A stretch of 64,000 bases of DNA. Source: Stenotrophomonas rhizophila. GTDB taxonomy: Bacteria > Pseudomonadota > Gammaproteobacteria > Xanthomonadales > Xanthomonadaceae. Made by a program: the position numbers and the translations under genes. Positions 8,008-18,790 of this stretch are shown here, in pieces. The stretch covers positions 1,040,659 through 1,104,658 of the forward strand of contig NZ_RCDC01000004.1 of NCBI RefSeq assembly GCF_003651185.1. The letters are read 5' to 3'. Under the pieces are notes generated by a model, which was not told the DNA's origin, searched no databases, and worked only from the letters and a program-made list of their open reading frames with translations. Each line of letters starts with the position of its first letter. Within the stretch, counting starts at the first letter, position 1.

Positions 8008-11000
8008 ATGAAGCGAATGCTGATCAATGCCACGCAGGCTGAAGAGCTGCGGGTAGCCATCGTGGATGGCCAGACGCTGTACGACATCGACATCGAACAG
8101 CCGTCCAAGGAACAGAAAAAGTCGAACATCTACAAGGGTCGCATCACGCGCCTTGAGCCTTCACTGGAAGCGGCCTTCGTCGAATACGGCGGTGAGCGCC
8201 ATGGCTTCCTGCCGCTGAAGGAAATCTCCCGCGATTACTTCCAGGCCGGCGTCGACCACAACAAGGCCGGCATCCGCGAGCTGCTGCGTGAGGGCCAGGA
8301 AGTCGTGGTCCAGGTGGACAAGGAAGAACGCGGCAACAAGGGCGCTGCCCTGACCACGTTCATCTCGCTGGCCGGCCGCTACATGGTGCTGATGCCGAAC
8401 TCGCCGAGCGCCGGTGGCGTCTCGCGTCGCATCGAGGGCGAAGACCGCGCCGCGCTGAAGGAAGCGCTGGACAAGCTGAACATCCCCGACGACATGGGCG
8501 TGATCATCCGCACCGCCGGCGTCGGCCGCGATGCCGAAGAGCTGCAGTGGGATCTGGATTACCTGCTGCAGGTCTGGAAGTCGATCGCCGAAGCGGCACT
8601 GACCAAGCCGGCCTCGTTCCTGATCTACCAGGAATCGCGCCTGATCGTGCGCGCCCTGCGTGACTACCTGCGCGCCGATGTCGGCGAGATCCTGGTGGAC
8701 ACCGAAGAGCTGTACGAGACCGCCCAGGAGTTCATGCAGCAGGTGATGCCGCAGACCCTGCGCAAGCTCAAGCATTACAAGGACGACATCCCGCTGTTCA
8801 ACCGCTTCCAGATCGAATCGCAGATCGAAGGCGCGTATGAACGCAACGTCCGCCTGCCGTCGGGCGGCTCGATCGTGGTCGACCAGACCGAAGCGCTGAC
8901 CGCCATCGACGTCAACTCCTCGCGCGCCACCAAGGGCAGCGACATCGAGGACACCGCGTTCCAGACCAACCTGGAAGCGGCCGACGAAGTGGCCCGCCAG
9001 CTGCGCCTGCGCGATCTGGGCGGCCTGGTGGTCATCGACTTCATCGACATGGCCTCCAACAAGCACCAGCGCGAAGTCGAGAACCGCCTGCAGAACGCGC
9101 TCAAGTACGACCGTGCGCGCGTGCAGCTGGGCCGCATCTCGCGCTTCGGCCTGATGGAAATGAGCCGCCAGCGCCTGCGTCCGAGCCTGGGCGAATCCAG
9201 CCAGATCGTCTGCCCGCGTTGCGACGGCCATGGCCGCATGCGCAGCGTCGAGTCGCTGTCGCTCTCCATCATCCGCGTGGCTGAAGAGCATGCGATGAAG
9301 GAGAACACCGGGCAGGTGCTGGTCCAGGCCCCGGTCGAGATCGCCAACTACCTGCTCAACGAAAAGCGCAGCGCGCTGCGCGAGATCGAACAGCGCCATG
9401 ACGCGCCGATCGTGATCGTCGCCGATGAGCAGTTGCACACCCCGCATTACGAAGTAACCCGCCTGCGTGAGAACGAGCTGGGCGAAGAAAGCGGCAAGCC
9501 GAGCTACCAGCGCGGTACCCCGCGCAAGCTGCCGGTGCACGCGCTGACCAAGGCCCAGCTGAACATCCCGGTCGCCCCGGTGGTGACCCAGGTCAAGCAC
9601 AGCCAGCCGGCCCCGGTGCGTGACGCCCCGGAACCGGAAGCCGCACCGGCCCCGGTCGCGGCCCCCGTTGCCACCCCGGCGGCAACCGGCGTGGTGGGTT
9701 GGCTAAAGCGCATCTTCGGTGGCGAACCGGCCCCGGCCGCCGCACCGCAGCCGAGCAACCGCTCGGGCCAGGACGGCAACCGCAACGGTCGCAACAAGGA
9801 TCGCAACGGCAAAGACCGCAACGGCCGCCGCGATGAGCGTGGCGAACGTGGTGGCAACGGCAATGCGCAGGCGCAGGGCCGTGGCAAGGACCGTGGTGAG
9901 CGTGGCGAACGTGGCCCGAAGGGCGAGCGCCGTGAGGAGCGCCGCCAGGACACCGCCGCACCGGCCAATGGCAATGCGGCACAGGTGCAGGCACCCGCGC
10001 AGGGCAAGCCGCGCAACGAGCAGCAGCCGGCCAAGCCGCGCAATGAACCGCGCAATGACCAGCAGCAGCCGAAGCTGAAGCAGAAGCAGGGCCAGAACGG
10101 CCAGGCCAAGCCGCAGCAGAACGACGGCGACAAGCCGGCCATGAGCGAGAAGCCCGCGCGTCAGCCGCAGGCCGATGCACCCAAGCCGACCACCGCCGCA
10201 CCGGTCGCTGCCGACGCCGCCGTGATCGCTGCGGCTGCCGTGGTCGCCACCGATGGCGCCGCGCCGGCCGCCCACGTCCAGGAAACGGCCAAGGCCGCTC
10301 CGGCCGAGGATGCACAGCTGGGCGACACCGACGCCACCGAACAGGGTGACGCGCCGGCCAATGCCGAAGACGGTACCGGCGAAGGCGCTTCGCGTCGTCG
10401 TCGTGGCCGTCGCGGTGGCCGTCGTCGTCGTCGTGGCAACGGTGAGCAGGCTGCCGGCAGCGATGGCCTGAATGGTGACGACAACGGTCTGGATGACGAG
10501 GGCGACGACCAGGACGGCGATCAGGACGGCGATACCGCCGCCCCGGCCGAGCGCCAGGTCGCCAATAACGGTCAGCCGCAGCCGGAGTTCGAGTTCGACG
10601 ACGAATCCGGCAACGCGCCGGCCGCTGCCCCCGCACCTGTCCAGGCCCCGCGCCCGGCCCCGGTGGCGGCAGTGGCTGCCGCCGCTCCGGTCGCCGTGGT
10701 CAGCAGCCCGGTCGTGACCGCTGGTCATGCCGAGCCGACCCCGGCCCCGGTGGCCGAGAAGGCACCAACCCCGGTCGTCGAGAAGGCCGCTGCGCCGGCC
10801 GTCGAGCCGGTCGCTGAGAAGGCCCCGGCCTCCTACAACGACCCGGTGCCGTTCGTGGAAAGCCCGAGGCCGGCTCCGGCGGCTCCGGTGGCTGCTCCGG
10901 TGGCTCCGGCTCCGGTCGCTGCTCCGGTGGCTCCGGCCCCGGTCGCTGCTCCGGCAGCTGCTCCGGCAGCTGCTCCGGCAGCTGCTCCGGCAGCTCCGGC

Positions 11001-11397
11001 TCCGGTAGCTGCTCCGGCGGCGACCGCCCCGGCCCCGGTGGCTGCTCCGGCGGCTCCGGCTCCGGTTGCTGCTCCGGCGGCCCCGGTTGTTGAGGCCGCC
11101 CCGCAGGAAGTGAAGGAGCCGACCGTCGCACCGGTGCAGACCAGCATGCTGGATGCCGTCGATGCGACCCAGGCGCCGGCACAGCCGGCAGCCCCGCAAG
11201 CCCGCACCGAATCGGCCCCGGCCGGCCCGGTCGTGCACAACGGTCAGTTGTTCGGTTCGGCCGCCAGCGACACCCCGGCGGCGACCAACGCCGCCGAACA
11301 GGCCGCGCAGGCCGAAGCGCGCGAGGACATCCCCACCGATGCCCCGCAGGCCGAGGAAGGCGACAAGGCCGACCAGGAAAAGAAAGACACGCTCTGA
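8008..11397 (+). CDS. rne: Ribonuclease E
   Basis: Endoribonuclease for mRNA decay and rRNA/tRNA processing, scaffold of the degradosome. N-terminal catalytic half is standard: S1 domain from about residue 37, catalytic metal ligands D301 (AIDVNSSR) and D344 (VVIDFIDM), and the Zn-link cysteines C402/C405 in CPRCDGHG. From about residue 525 the protein is disordered: a short amphipathic [12 protein letters not shown] (possible membrane-targeting segment), Arg/Asn/Gly-rich RNA-binding stretches, an acidic block, [15 protein letters not shown], and an Ala/Pro repeat of APVA type near 965-1035. Total 1129 residues, similar to the E. coli enzyme. Confidence 0.97.
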   Translation: MKRMLINATQAEELRVAIVDGQTLYDIDIEQPSKEQKKSNIYKGRITRLEPSLEAAFVEYGGERHGFLPLKEISRDYFQAGVDHNKAGIRELLREGQEVVVQVDKEERGNKGAALTTFISLAGRYMVLMPNSPSAGGVSRRIEGEDRAALKEALDKLNIPDDMGVIIRTAGVGRDAEELQWDLDYLLQVWKSIAEAALTKPASFLIYQESRLIVRALRDYLRADVGEILVDTEELYETAQEFMQQVMPQTLRKLKHYKDDIPLFNRFQIESQIEGAYERNVRLPSGGSIVVDQTEALTAIDVNSSRATKGSDIEDTAFQTNLEAADEVARQLRLRDLGGLVVIDFIDMASNKHQREVENRLQNALKYDRARVQLGRISRFGLMEMSRQRLRPSLGESSQIVCPRCDGHGRMRSVESLSLSIIRVAEEHAMKENTGQVLVQAPVEIANYLLNEKRSALREIEQRHDAPIVIVADEQLHTPHYEVTRLRENELGEESGKPSYQRGTPRKLPVHALTKAQLNIPVAPVVTQVKHSQPAPVRDAPEPEAAPAPVAAPVATPAATGVVGWLKRIFGGEPAPAAAPQPSNRSGQDGNRNGRNKDRNGKDRNGRRDERGERGGNGNAQAQGRGKDRGERGERGPKGERREERRQDTAAPANGNAAQVQAPAQGKPRNEQQPAKPRNEPRNDQQQPKLKQKQGQNGQAKPQQNDGDKPAMSEKPARQPQADAPKPTTAAPVAADAAVIAAAAVVATDGAAPAAHVQETAKAAPAEDAQLGDTDATEQGDAPANAEDGTGEGASRRRRGRRGGRRRRRGNGEQAAGSDGLNGDDNGLDDEGDDQDGDQDGDTAAPAERQVANNGQPQPEFEFDDESGNAPAAAPAPVQAPRPAPVAAVAAAAPVAVVSSPVVTAGHAEPTPAPVAEKAPTPVVEKAAAPAVEPVAEKAPASYNDPVPFVESPRPAPAAPVAAPVAPAPVAAPVAPAPVAAPAAAPAAAPAAAPAAPAPVAAPAATAPAPVAAPAAPAPVAAPAAPVVEAAPQEVKEPTVAPVQTSMLDAVDATQAPAQPAAPQARTESAPAGPVVHNGQLFGSAASDTPAATNAAEQAAQAEAREDIPTDAPQAEEGDKADQEKKDTL

Positions 11398-11420
11398 TCC
11401 TGAGTGAGTGACGCAACAAA

Positions 11421-11453
11421 CAGACAGCGGCCTTCGGGCCGCTGTCTGCGTTT
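11421..11453 (+). terminator. Intrinsic terminator of rne
   Basis: 12-bp perfect stem (11421-11432 with 11437-11448) closed by a TTCG tetraloop and followed by CGTTT, 24 bp after the rne stop. Confidence 0.8.
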
Positions 11454-11514
11454 GGGGGGGGGATGGCGCATGCAGTGGCGTGCGTCAACCGGTCATGATG
11501 GCGGCGCTGAGCGC

Positions 11515-11537
11515 ATCCACGCATGGCGTGGATCTAC
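11515..11537 (-). repeat. SMAG/GTAG REP element, unit 1
   Basis: Minus-strand GTAGATCCACGCCATGCGTG continuing GAT. Opposite in orientation to the two neighbouring units, so units 1 and 2 form a head-to-head pair. Confidence 0.8.
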
Positions 11538-11560
11538 ACGGGCCATCGGATGCATCAAGG

Positions 11561-11583
11561 GTAGACCCACGCCACGCGTGGAT
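11561..11583 (+). repeat. SMAG/GTAG REP element, unit 2
   Basis: GTAGACCCACGCCACGCGTG continuing GAT; preceded by ATCAAGG, similar to the CGTCAAGG before unit 3. Confidence 0.8.
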
Positions 11584-11604
11584 CCTGCACGGAATACGTC
11601 AAGG

Positions 11605-11626
11605 GCAGATCCACGCCATGCGTGGA
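11605..11626 (+). repeat. SMAG REP element, unit 3 (GCAG variant)
   Basis: GCAGATCCACGCCATGCGTG continuing GA. It keeps the palindrome but has GCAG in place of GTAG. The three units occupy most of the 276-bp space between rne and the converging EEP gene. Confidence 0.7.
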
Positions 11627-11673
11627 GGCAGCCGGTCGCGCGCTACGCCATCACCGATGACGCGGCGCGCGCC

Positions 11674-12552
11674 TCAGGGCGTCGTCGCGCCGGCGTTTCC
11701 GGTGGCCGGCGCGAACTGCAGCCGGGTCCACACGCCGTAATGATCCGAGGCCCAGCGGCCATCGGCGTACGGCTGGTCGAACAGGATCTTCGCCTCACGG
11801 GCAAGCAGTCGATCCTGCTGGAAGAAAATATGGTCGATGCGCGAGGGCGCGTCGTAGTAGTGCCGGTTGAGCGTGCTGACCTGGGCCAGTTCGTTGTTGA
11901 CGTGCACGCTGCCGTAGCTGTCGCCGTAGTGATTGCGCAGCTCGCTCAGGTCCCCGGCGTCCACCAGCGCGTTGAAGTCACCCGCCACGACCACCGGCGC
12001 GTCGCCTGCGCTCTGCGCGATGAAGGCCAGCAGATCCGCCACCTGTTCTCCACGGATGCGGCTGCCGACCTCGTCCGAACGCTCGTTCAAATGCGTGGCA
12101 TAAACATTGACCGGGCGACCGTCCACATCGATGCGCAGATGCGCCACGGTCCGGTAGTCGCCCAGCGGCGCCAGCAGATGGTCGTTGCGCGACAGCACCG
12201 GCCGCCGGGTCAGCAGGGCATTGCCGTAGCGCTTGAAACGCCCCGGCGGATCGGTCGAGACGAACTGATACTCATAGCCCAGCTTGCGCGCCAACCATGC
12301 GGCCTGGTTGCGCACATGGGGCTTCTGGATCACTTCCTGCAGCGCGATCGCATCGGGCTGCAGTGCCTGCAGTTCACGCAGGATCACCTGGCGGCGGGCC
12401 GGCCAGTTCTCGCGGTCGTGGTGAAGATTGAAGGTGACCATGGTCATCTCCTGCGCGGGCGCCGCCACGGTGCCCTGCGCCAGTGCCACCAGCGGCGCGG
12501 ACGCCAGCACGGCGGCCAGCAGGCCGCGCATCATCATCGTCATCTGCCGCAT
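11674..12552 (-). CDS. Secreted endonuclease/exonuclease/phosphatase family protein
   Basis: 292-residue protein with a signal peptide (MMMRGLLAAVLASAPLVALA) and the full EEP motif set: NLHHD, ALQEV (metal-binding Glu), ATHLNERS, GDFNAL and C-terminal SDHYGVW. EEP domains hydrolyse phosphodiesters of nucleic acids, phospholipids or sugar phosphates, so the substrate is open. The start ATG overlaps the stop of the upstream glycosidase-like gene (TAATG), making it the last gene of the carbohydrate operon. That position hints at action on a phosphate-substituted glycan or just cotranscription; nothing in the sequence decides. Confidence 0.85.
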   Translation of the reverse strand: MRQMTMMMRGLLAAVLASAPLVALAQGTVAAPAQEMTMVTFNLHHDRENWPARRQVILRELQALQPDAIALQEVIQKPHVRNQAAWLARKLGYEYQFVSTDPPGRFKRYGNALLTRRPVLSRNDHLLAPLGDYRTVAHLRIDVDGRPVNVYATHLNERSDEVGSRIRGEQVADLLAFIAQSAGDAPVVVAGDFNALVDAGDLSELRNHYGDSYGSVHVNNELAQVSTLNRHYYDAPSRIDHIFFQQDRLLAREAKILFDQPYADGRWASDHYGVWTRLQFAPATGNAGATTP

Positions 12553-15500
12553 TACGGTGCCTTGCGTTCCGCCCGGCGTACCGACGCCGGAATCTCGATC
12601 TCGACCTTGGCCGGCACCTGCATCACACGCAGTTCGCCGCCCACCCATTCCGCCGGCTCACCATTGACGGTGGTGGCGCCAGGCTCGCCGCTGTACGGCC
12701 ACGGCAGCACCACGCCACCGGCCGGCGGCACCAGGCCGGCCGACACGGTCAGGGTGAGCTGCTTGTCGTTGCGGATCAGCGCGTAGTTGAGCTGCCCGTT
12801 CGGTGTGCGCAGGCCCTGCACGCCCACGCCCTTGCCTTCCAGCCAGCGCGACGGCACGCCCGCGGCCAGCACCAGGCTGTCGTCGATGTCGCGGCTGTAG
12901 GCGAACATGTCCAATGCCGAACGCACGAAGTCCGAGGCCACCCACGCATGTGGCAGGTCACCCAGGAAGAACGGTTTGCGCGGCGTGCGCGAGACCACTT
13001 CGGCCCACTGGTTCCACGGCTGCGGTGCACGGTCCTTGAAGAAGAACTCGGTCGCCTGCCAGGCGCGGTCACGCCAGCCCAGGCGCACGAAGGCGGCCAC
13101 GTTGCGCCACTCGTACGGGGTGTAGTCCTTCCACTCGCGCTTGCCATCGCGGCGCGCTTCGAACTCGCTCCAGTAGCGCTCGAAGGTGTTGTTCAAGTAC
13201 GGCTGCGGCAGGCGCCCCTGCTCGCCGGCCGGCGCCAGTGCGATGGTGGTCGAGGTGGCATCGAAATCGCCCGTTCGGCTGAACCGGGCAGATAGTCGAT
13301 CTTGTGCTGCGCGGTCGCCGCCAGCAGCGAAGCCTGCAGGTCGTCACGGAACTGATCGCGCGATTCACTGATCTGCAGCGCTTCGGCCTTGCCCAGCGTG
13401 CTGGCGATGATCGCCGCGTCCTTGTAGCCACGCAGCGCCCAGAAGTTGTCCCAGTACGAATGCATCGGCTTGGCCGAATACCCTTCGTGACTGATCGAGA
13501 CCGGCATCATCCCGTAGAAGGCGGGGTTGCGCGCGCGGTTGTCTTCGGTGCGCTCGCTCAGGCGCAGCTGCTCCATGTACTGGTAGGCGCCCTGCACATG
13601 CGGCCACATCAGCTCCAGGAAGGTGGAGTCGCCGGTGTAGCGCCAGTACTCGGCGATGTTGAAGATCAACTCGCCGTGGCTGTCGTTCTCCGGCACCGGG
13701 TCACTGCCGCGCGAGTCCACGCAGCACGGCACCTTGCCATTGTCGAACTGATAGGGCGCATACCAGTTCACGTACTGGCGCACCGCATCACTGCGGCCCA
13801 TCCGCAGCAGGCCTTCGGAAATCATCGCGCCATCGCGGATCCAGCTACGCGAATACGAACGCGTGCCCGGCTGCAGGCTGGGGCCGATGCGCGAAATCAG
13901 CATGTGCGCCAACGCGGTGCGCAGCGTATCGGCCAGCGGCTTGCCAGCCGCGGGGACCTGCAGCGTCACCTGGTCCAGTTTGGTCCGCCACATCGAAGCG
14001 ACCTGCTGCTGCGCCTTGGCCGCATCGAAGGCCTTGGGCATCGCCCAGTTGCCGGTCTGCGGCAGCACGATGGCGACCTCGCGGCTCTGGCCAGGCTCCA
14101 GCTTCCAGCGGTACAGCAGCGCACCCGAGGCCAGGCCGGTGCTGTCCTTCACTTCGGTGGTGCCTGGCAGCTTGCCGCTGGCCAGGTGGACCACGTCGAA
14201 CTTGCTGTCGAACGCGGTGGCGAAGGCCGCGTCCGGTGCCTGTGCCGGGTACAGGCGCGGCGTGCCGTTGACGTCGACATGGGTCGGGTCGAAGGACAGG
14301 TTGTCGATCCGGCTGACGCCGCCGACGGTATTGAGGAACTGGGTCGGCGGGTTCACCTGCCATGGGCGCACGGCCAGGGCCAGGGTGTACTCGTGGGCCA
14401 CCTTGTCCGGGTTGCGCAGGGTGTAACGACCGACCAGCTGCGCGTTGTCCGGCGTGCCCTGCACGAAGCCGGTCACCTGCAGGCCAGCCTTGTCGTGGGT
14501 CCAGCCGACGTTGGCGATAGGCAGGTAATCGTCCTGCAGCGCTTGGCTGGTTTTTACGTCGGCCCAGCTCAGCAGTTTGTTGTCGACCAGCACGAACGGT
14601 TCGACGCTGAAGCTGGACTTGGCCACTTCCAGCGCACCGTCTTCGCCGATCAAGGCCTGCTCGCGACCGCCATCCAACCCGAGCAGCGTCCAGTACGGCT
14701 GCTCGCCGGTGAAGCCACGTGGCACCGAACCGCGTGGCAGGTCGGCACCGACCGAGCGGACGAAATCATTCGGGGTATCGGCGAACTCGAGCGGCTTGAG
14801 CGTGATATCGCGGATACCGTAGCGCCAGCTCGGGCCGCCCTTGAGGTCGAAGCGCAGGTACCGCGCTTCCGTATCCGGCAGCGCCAGCCAGTCGCGGCCA
14901 CCGCCGCCGGCGGTCACCTCGCGCAGCGTGTTCCAGTTGCGCCCATCGGCCGAGGAACGCACCACGTAGCGTGTGGCCTCCAGCCCGGGCAGCCATTCGA
15001 TCACCGCCCCGCCAAACTCGCGCACCTTGTGCAGGTCCAGGCTGATGGTCTGTTCGGCCACACCGCCGCTGATCCAGACCGTGTCCGGCTTGCCATCGAC
15101 GATGCGGTTCTGCAGCGCGGTGGCGGTATCGGCGATCACCGAGGGGCTCAGCGAAGATGTATCGGCCGGCGGCAGGCCCTGCAGCGTGAGCCGGTCGAAA
15201 CAGACCGTGCCCTTGCCACCGACCTTGCTGTAGATCGTGAACTCCATCGCAGCGCTGCGCTTGAGCGTCTTGTCCGTCTCCGGGCCCCAGGCCTTGTCGA
15301 TCTGGCGCTTGCGGTACTGCACCGGCGTCCACGCCTTGGGGAACGCATAGCCGGGGCGATTGACCCACCACACGTTGTCGCCACTGGCATCGATCAGCTT
15401 GAACTGCAGATCGTTGGCGGGGGAATCGCCACGCAGCTGGAAGCCGAACTGGTAATTCTCCGGGTACTGGATGCCCAGCTCGCGGCGTATGCCGACATAG

Positions 15501-15733
15501 CCGGACACGTTGTGGAAGTCGTAATCCACACACAGCGCGCGGCCACCGCCACTGCCGGCCACGCTGCGCAGCGAGCCGCTGACCTGATCGGAGACGACCA
15601 GCTTCCACGGGGTCATGTCATCGAAGCTGTCCAGCACCTTGGGTGCGGGCAACACCGGCGTCGCCGGCGGTGCGGCCGAGGCCGCCAGTGACCAGACCAG
15701 ACCCAGACCCACCGCGACGACGGCATGCTTCAC
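12552..15733 (-). pseudogene. Large exported glycoside-hydrolase-like protein with discoidin-type region, split by a frameshift
   Basis: Two overlapping frames belong to one gene. The 5' frame (GTG 15733 to TGA 13193) gives a signal peptide, an N-terminal beta-rich region (about 30-190), an F5/8-type-C (discoidin) like segment (about 200-310) and a C-terminal (alpha/alpha)-barrel part with SYSRSWIRDGAMISEGLLRM and DSHGELIFNIAEYWRYTGD, reminiscent of glucoamylase or glucan hydrolase folds. After ...IDYLPGSAE it runs into 22 unrelated residues, while the 3' frame (to 12552) continues with GDFDATSTT...NNTFERYWSEF, a normal barrel and C-terminal beta domain. Restoring one base in the GGG run near 13270-13272 rejoins them into about 1060 residues. 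Start overlaps the MalG-like stop (GTGA). Sequencing error and real mutation are both possible. Probably hydrolyses the oligosaccharide served by this operon. Confidence 0.75.
13268..13292 (-). other. Frameshift site in the glycosidase-like gene
   Basis: On the minus strand GAACGGGCGATTTCG is read GAA-CGG-GCG-ATT in the 5' frame, whereas the downstream frame needs GGC-GAT-TTC. A single missing G (or two extra bases) around the CCC run at 13270-13272 explains the break. Confidence 0.7.
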
Positions 15734-16566
15734 CCTTTGACACTCCCCAGCAACAGACCTTGGATGTAATAACGCTGCAATGCCAGGAACAGCAGCAGCA
15801 CCGGAACCACCGTGACCACCGCGCCGGCCATCATCATTTCAACGTCCATGATGTGCTCGCGCGAGAGCGTGGCCAGGGCCACCGGGAGAGTGTAGTGCTC
15901 CTGGTCGGTCAACACGATCAAGGGCCACATGAAATCGTTCCAGGCCGCCATGAAGGTGAAGATCGACAGGGTCACCAGCACCGGCTTGAGCATCGGCAGC
16001 ACGATCTGGAAGAAGATCCGCAGCTCCCCTGCCCCGTCGATGCGGGCCGCTTCGAGCAGCTCATCCGGGATCGAACGGGCGTACTGGCGCACCAGGAAGA
16101 TGCCGAACACGGTGGCCAGCGCCGGCACGATCACGCCACCGAAGTTGTTGACCAGGCCCAGCTGCTTCATCAGCAGGAACAGCGGCAGCATCGCCACCTG
16201 CGCGGGGATCACCAGTGCGGCCAGCAGCAGCTGGAAGATGCGCTCGCGGCCGGCGAAGCGCAACTTGGCGAAGGCGTAGCCGGCCATGGTGTTGAGCAGC
16301 AGCGAGCCGAAGGTGATGGCCAGCGACACCATCAGGCTGTTGACGAAGTTGTTGGCCATCCCGGTGCGCGCGAACAACTCGTGGTAGTTCGCGGTGGTCA
16401 GCGAGGACGGCAGCAGCGGCGGCGGGAAATGCGCCGCCTCGCCGGTCGGCATGAACGACACCGACAGCATCCACAACAGCGGCGCCAGGCTCAGCGCGGC
16501 AAGCACCAGCAGGCCACCATTGACCCACCAGGCATGCCAGCGCGATTGACCGATTTCACGACTCAT
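15730..16566 (-). CDS. Carbohydrate ABC transporter permease (MalG-like)
   Basis: 278-residue inner-membrane subunit of a CUT1-type sugar importer. Six hydrophobic helices are visible and the EAA loop that docks the ATPase reads EAARIDGAGELRIFFQIVLP (about residues 185-205). ATG 16566 overlaps the stop of the MalF-like gene (ATGA), which rules out longer starts. No ATP-binding subunit is encoded anywhere in the locus, so a shared MsmK/UgpC-type ATPase from elsewhere is presumably used. Confidence 0.92.
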   Translation of the reverse strand: MSREIGQSRWHAWWVNGGLLVLAALSLAPLLWMLSVSFMPTGEAAHFPPPLLPSSLTTANYHELFARTGMANNFVNSLMVSLAITFGSLLLNTMAGYAFAKLRFAGRERIFQLLLAALVIPAQVAMLPLFLLMKQLGLVNNFGGVIVPALATVFGIFLVRQYARSIPDELLEAARIDGAGELRIFFQIVLPMLKPVLVTLSIFTFMAAWNDFMWPLIVLTDQEHYTLPVALATLSREHIMDVEMMMAGAVVTVVPVLLLFLALQRYYIQGLLLGSVKG

Positions 16567-17444
16567 ACCAACTGCCTCTTGCGGCCGAAACGCAGCATGA
16601 TGCTGGTCACGCCCAGGATGATCAGGAACAGCAGGAACGCCACCGCGGAGGCGCGGCCCAGGTTCCACCACTTGAAGCCTTCTTCGAACATGAAATACAG
16701 CACGCTGACCGTGCTCTGCAGTGGGTCGCCACGCGTCATCACGTAGGGCTCGGCGAACAGCTGGAAATAACCGGACACGGTGATCACACCGACCACCAGC
16801 AGTACCGGGCCCAGCATCGGCAGGGTGATGTGCAGGAACTGCTTCCAGCGCGAGGCACCGTCGATGCGCGCGGCCTCGTACAGGTCATGCGGGATCGCCT
16901 GCAGGCCGGCCAGGAAGATCACCATGTTGTAGCCGAAGTTCTTCCACACCGCGAACAGCATGATGGTCGGCATCGCCCAGTTCGGGTCGCCCAGCCAGTC
17001 AATCGGGCTGATGCCCAGATGGCCCAGGCCGTAGTTCACCAGGCCGTAGCTGGTATGGAACAGGTAACGCCAGATCACCGCCACCGCCACCAGGGTGGTC
17101 ACCACCGGGGCGAACAGCGCGGTACGGAACAACGCCTTGAAGCGGGCGGCCGGCGCGTTGAGCAGGATCGCCGCGCCCAGCGATACCGCGATCGACATCG
17201 GCACGCCGACGATCACGAAGTAGGTGGTATTCCACAGCGACTTCCAGAACATCGGGGTCTGCAGCAGATCGATGTAGTTGCCCAGGCCGACGAAACGCAG
17301 GTTTTCGCCATCGGCCAGTGCGTACAGATCGAAATCGGTGATGCTCAGCGCCAGCGCCGAGAACACCGGCAGGCCGAAGAACACCGCGATGACCAGGATG
17401 GCCGGGCCGGCAAACATCCAACCGGCAAGCGAACGCTGCTTCAT
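16563..17444 (-). CDS. Carbohydrate ABC transporter permease (MalF-like)
   Basis: 293-residue partner permease with six predicted membrane helices and EAA loop EAARIDGASRWKQFLHITLP. It overlaps the binding-protein gene upstream and the MalG-like gene downstream, each by ATGA, so stoichiometric synthesis is likely. The short N-terminus, lacking the extra MalF domain, fits oligosaccharide permeases of the CUT1 family. Confidence 0.92.
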   Translation of the reverse strand: MKQRSLAGWMFAGPAILVIAVFFGLPVFSALALSITDFDLYALADGENLRFVGLGNYIDLLQTPMFWKSLWNTTYFVIVGVPMSIAVSLGAAILLNAPAARFKALFRTALFAPVVTTLVAVAVIWRYLFHTSYGLVNYGLGHLGISPIDWLGDPNWAMPTIMLFAVWKNFGYNMVIFLAGLQAIPHDLYEAARIDGASRWKQFLHITLPMLGPVLLVVGVITVSGYFQLFAEPYVMTRGDPLQSTVSVLYFMFEEGFKWWNLGRASAVAFLLFLIILGVTSIMLRFGRKRQLV

Positions 17445-18787
17445 GGTGCCGCCTCCGTTGCGACCGCACTGGAGTGCTGCTTGTCGCTTACGCCAGACGA
17501 GTCCTGGCGGTGCTGCTCATGCATCCAACGGCGTTTGGCGAGGACCTTGTCCACGCGCTTGTCCAGTTCTTTCACTGCTACGTCCTGATCCATGCCACCA
17601 CGCACCACCTGTTCGGTGATGATCCGCATTTCCTGCACGATGCGCTCCCACTCCAGCACTTTCGGCGTGGGCTTGACCCGCTCGAGCTGATCGCGGAACG
17701 GCTGCGCCAACGGGTCGTTGGCCAGCGAGGGGTATTCCCAGGTGCTGCGCCGTGGCGGCAGGTCACCGATGATCGAATGGAAGCGCTCCTGGATCGCCGG
17801 GCGCGACAGGAACTCGATCAGCTTCCACGAGGCTTCCTTCTGCTGCGAAGAACGGAAGATCACCAGGCTGGTACCCCCGGCGATGCCGGCGCCGGGGCCG
17901 TCCGGACCCGGCAGCGCAGCGGTGCCCCACTGCCCCTCCAGCGCCTTGGGCTGCAGCTTCTTGAACTCGCGGATGTTCCAGGGGCCGGACACGTAGAACA
18001 CGTTGAAGCCGCGGAAGAACTCATCCCAGACGTTGGAGATCTGCGTCTCGGACATGCGCGGGGCCCAGCCCTGCGCGAACATGTTTTCGTAGAAGCCCAG
18101 CGTCCTGCGGAAGCCGGGGCTGCTGAAGTTGCCACGGGTGTCATCGTCACGCAGCAGCGGATCGGGCTGCTGCAGGGCGAAGGACAGCTGCTGCTCGAAC
18201 TCGTTGATCGGCATCAGCACCGCATAGCGGTTCGCGCCCTGCATCTTCTTGATCGCCGCCATCATCTCGTTCCACTCGCCCCAGGTACGCGGCGGGTGGT
18301 CATAGCCGGCCTTGGCCAGCATGTCCTTGCGGTAATACAGCAGGCGCGTATCGACGTACCACGGCACGCCGACCAGTTCGTCATGGATGACGTTGGTGTC
18401 CCAGATGCCCTGGAAGTAGTCGGCCGGGTCCACCACCTTGGACTGTGCCACATAGGGCTGCAGCGGGGTCAGGGTGTTGAGCTCGGCGAACTCGGGAATC
18501 CAGGTGTTGCCCAGCTGGCACACATCCGGCAGCCCGTCGGCCGCGAATGCGGTTAACAGTTTTTCATGCGCGGCCGTCCACGGGATGTTCTGGACATCCA
18601 CATGAATGCCCGGGTTTTCCGCTTCAAACTCGCGGATCAGGCCGGTGACCACTTCGGCCTCGCGGCCCATCGCCCAGAAACGCACGGTGACCCCTTCCGG
18701 TTCTTTCCGGCAGGCACTCAACAACAGGCTGCCGACCAGCAGCAGCAACAGACTCAACCCCAGCTTCGGGCGCGACGACGATGGCAC
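17441..18787 (-). CDS. Sugar ABC transporter substrate-binding lipoprotein
   Basis: 448-residue extracytoplasmic solute-binding protein (family 1, MalE-like). Signal peptide with lipobox LLSAC (C26); mature part starts VTVRFWAMGREAEVVTGLIR, with the usual two-lobe layout, GVPWYVDTRLLYYRKDML in lobe 2 and GTSLVIFRSSQQKEASWKLIE near the C-terminus. GTG 18787 lies 3 nt after the stop of the GH144-like gene. Ligand unknown; from context a glucan-derived oligosaccharide delivered to the periplasm by the TonB receptor upstream. Confidence 0.92.
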   Translation of the reverse strand: MPSSSRPKLGLSLLLLLVGSLLLSACRKEPEGVTVRFWAMGREAEVVTGLIREFEAENPGIHVDVQNIPWTAAHEKLLTAFAADGLPDVCQLGNTWIPEFAELNTLTPLQPYVAQSKVVDPADYFQGIWDTNVIHDELVGVPWYVDTRLLYYRKDMLAKAGYDHPPRTWGEWNEMMAAIKKMQGANRYAVLMPINEFEQQLSFALQQPDPLLRDDDTRGNFSSPGFRRTLGFYENMFAQGWAPRMSETQISNVWDEFFRGFNVFYVSGPWNIREFKKLQPKALEGQWGTAALPGPDGPGAGIAGGTSLVIFRSSQQKEASWKLIEFLSRPAIQERFHSIIGDLPPRRSTWEYPSLANDPLAQPFRDQLERVKPTPKVLEWERIVQEMRIITEQVVRGGMDQDVAVKELDKRVDKVLAKRRWMHEQHRQDSSGVSDKQHSSAVATEAAP

Positions 18788-18790
18788 TGC

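Noticed and set aside
10900..11090. GC-rich tandem repeats considered as a separate repeat element
   Set aside because: They encode the in-frame Ala/Pro (APVA) repeat of RNase E, not an independent element.
13304..15691. 795-codon plus-strand frame opposite the glycosidase-like gene
   Set aside because: Arg/Gln/Val-rich shadow translation; the minus strand has a signal peptide, conserved motifs and overlapping neighbours.
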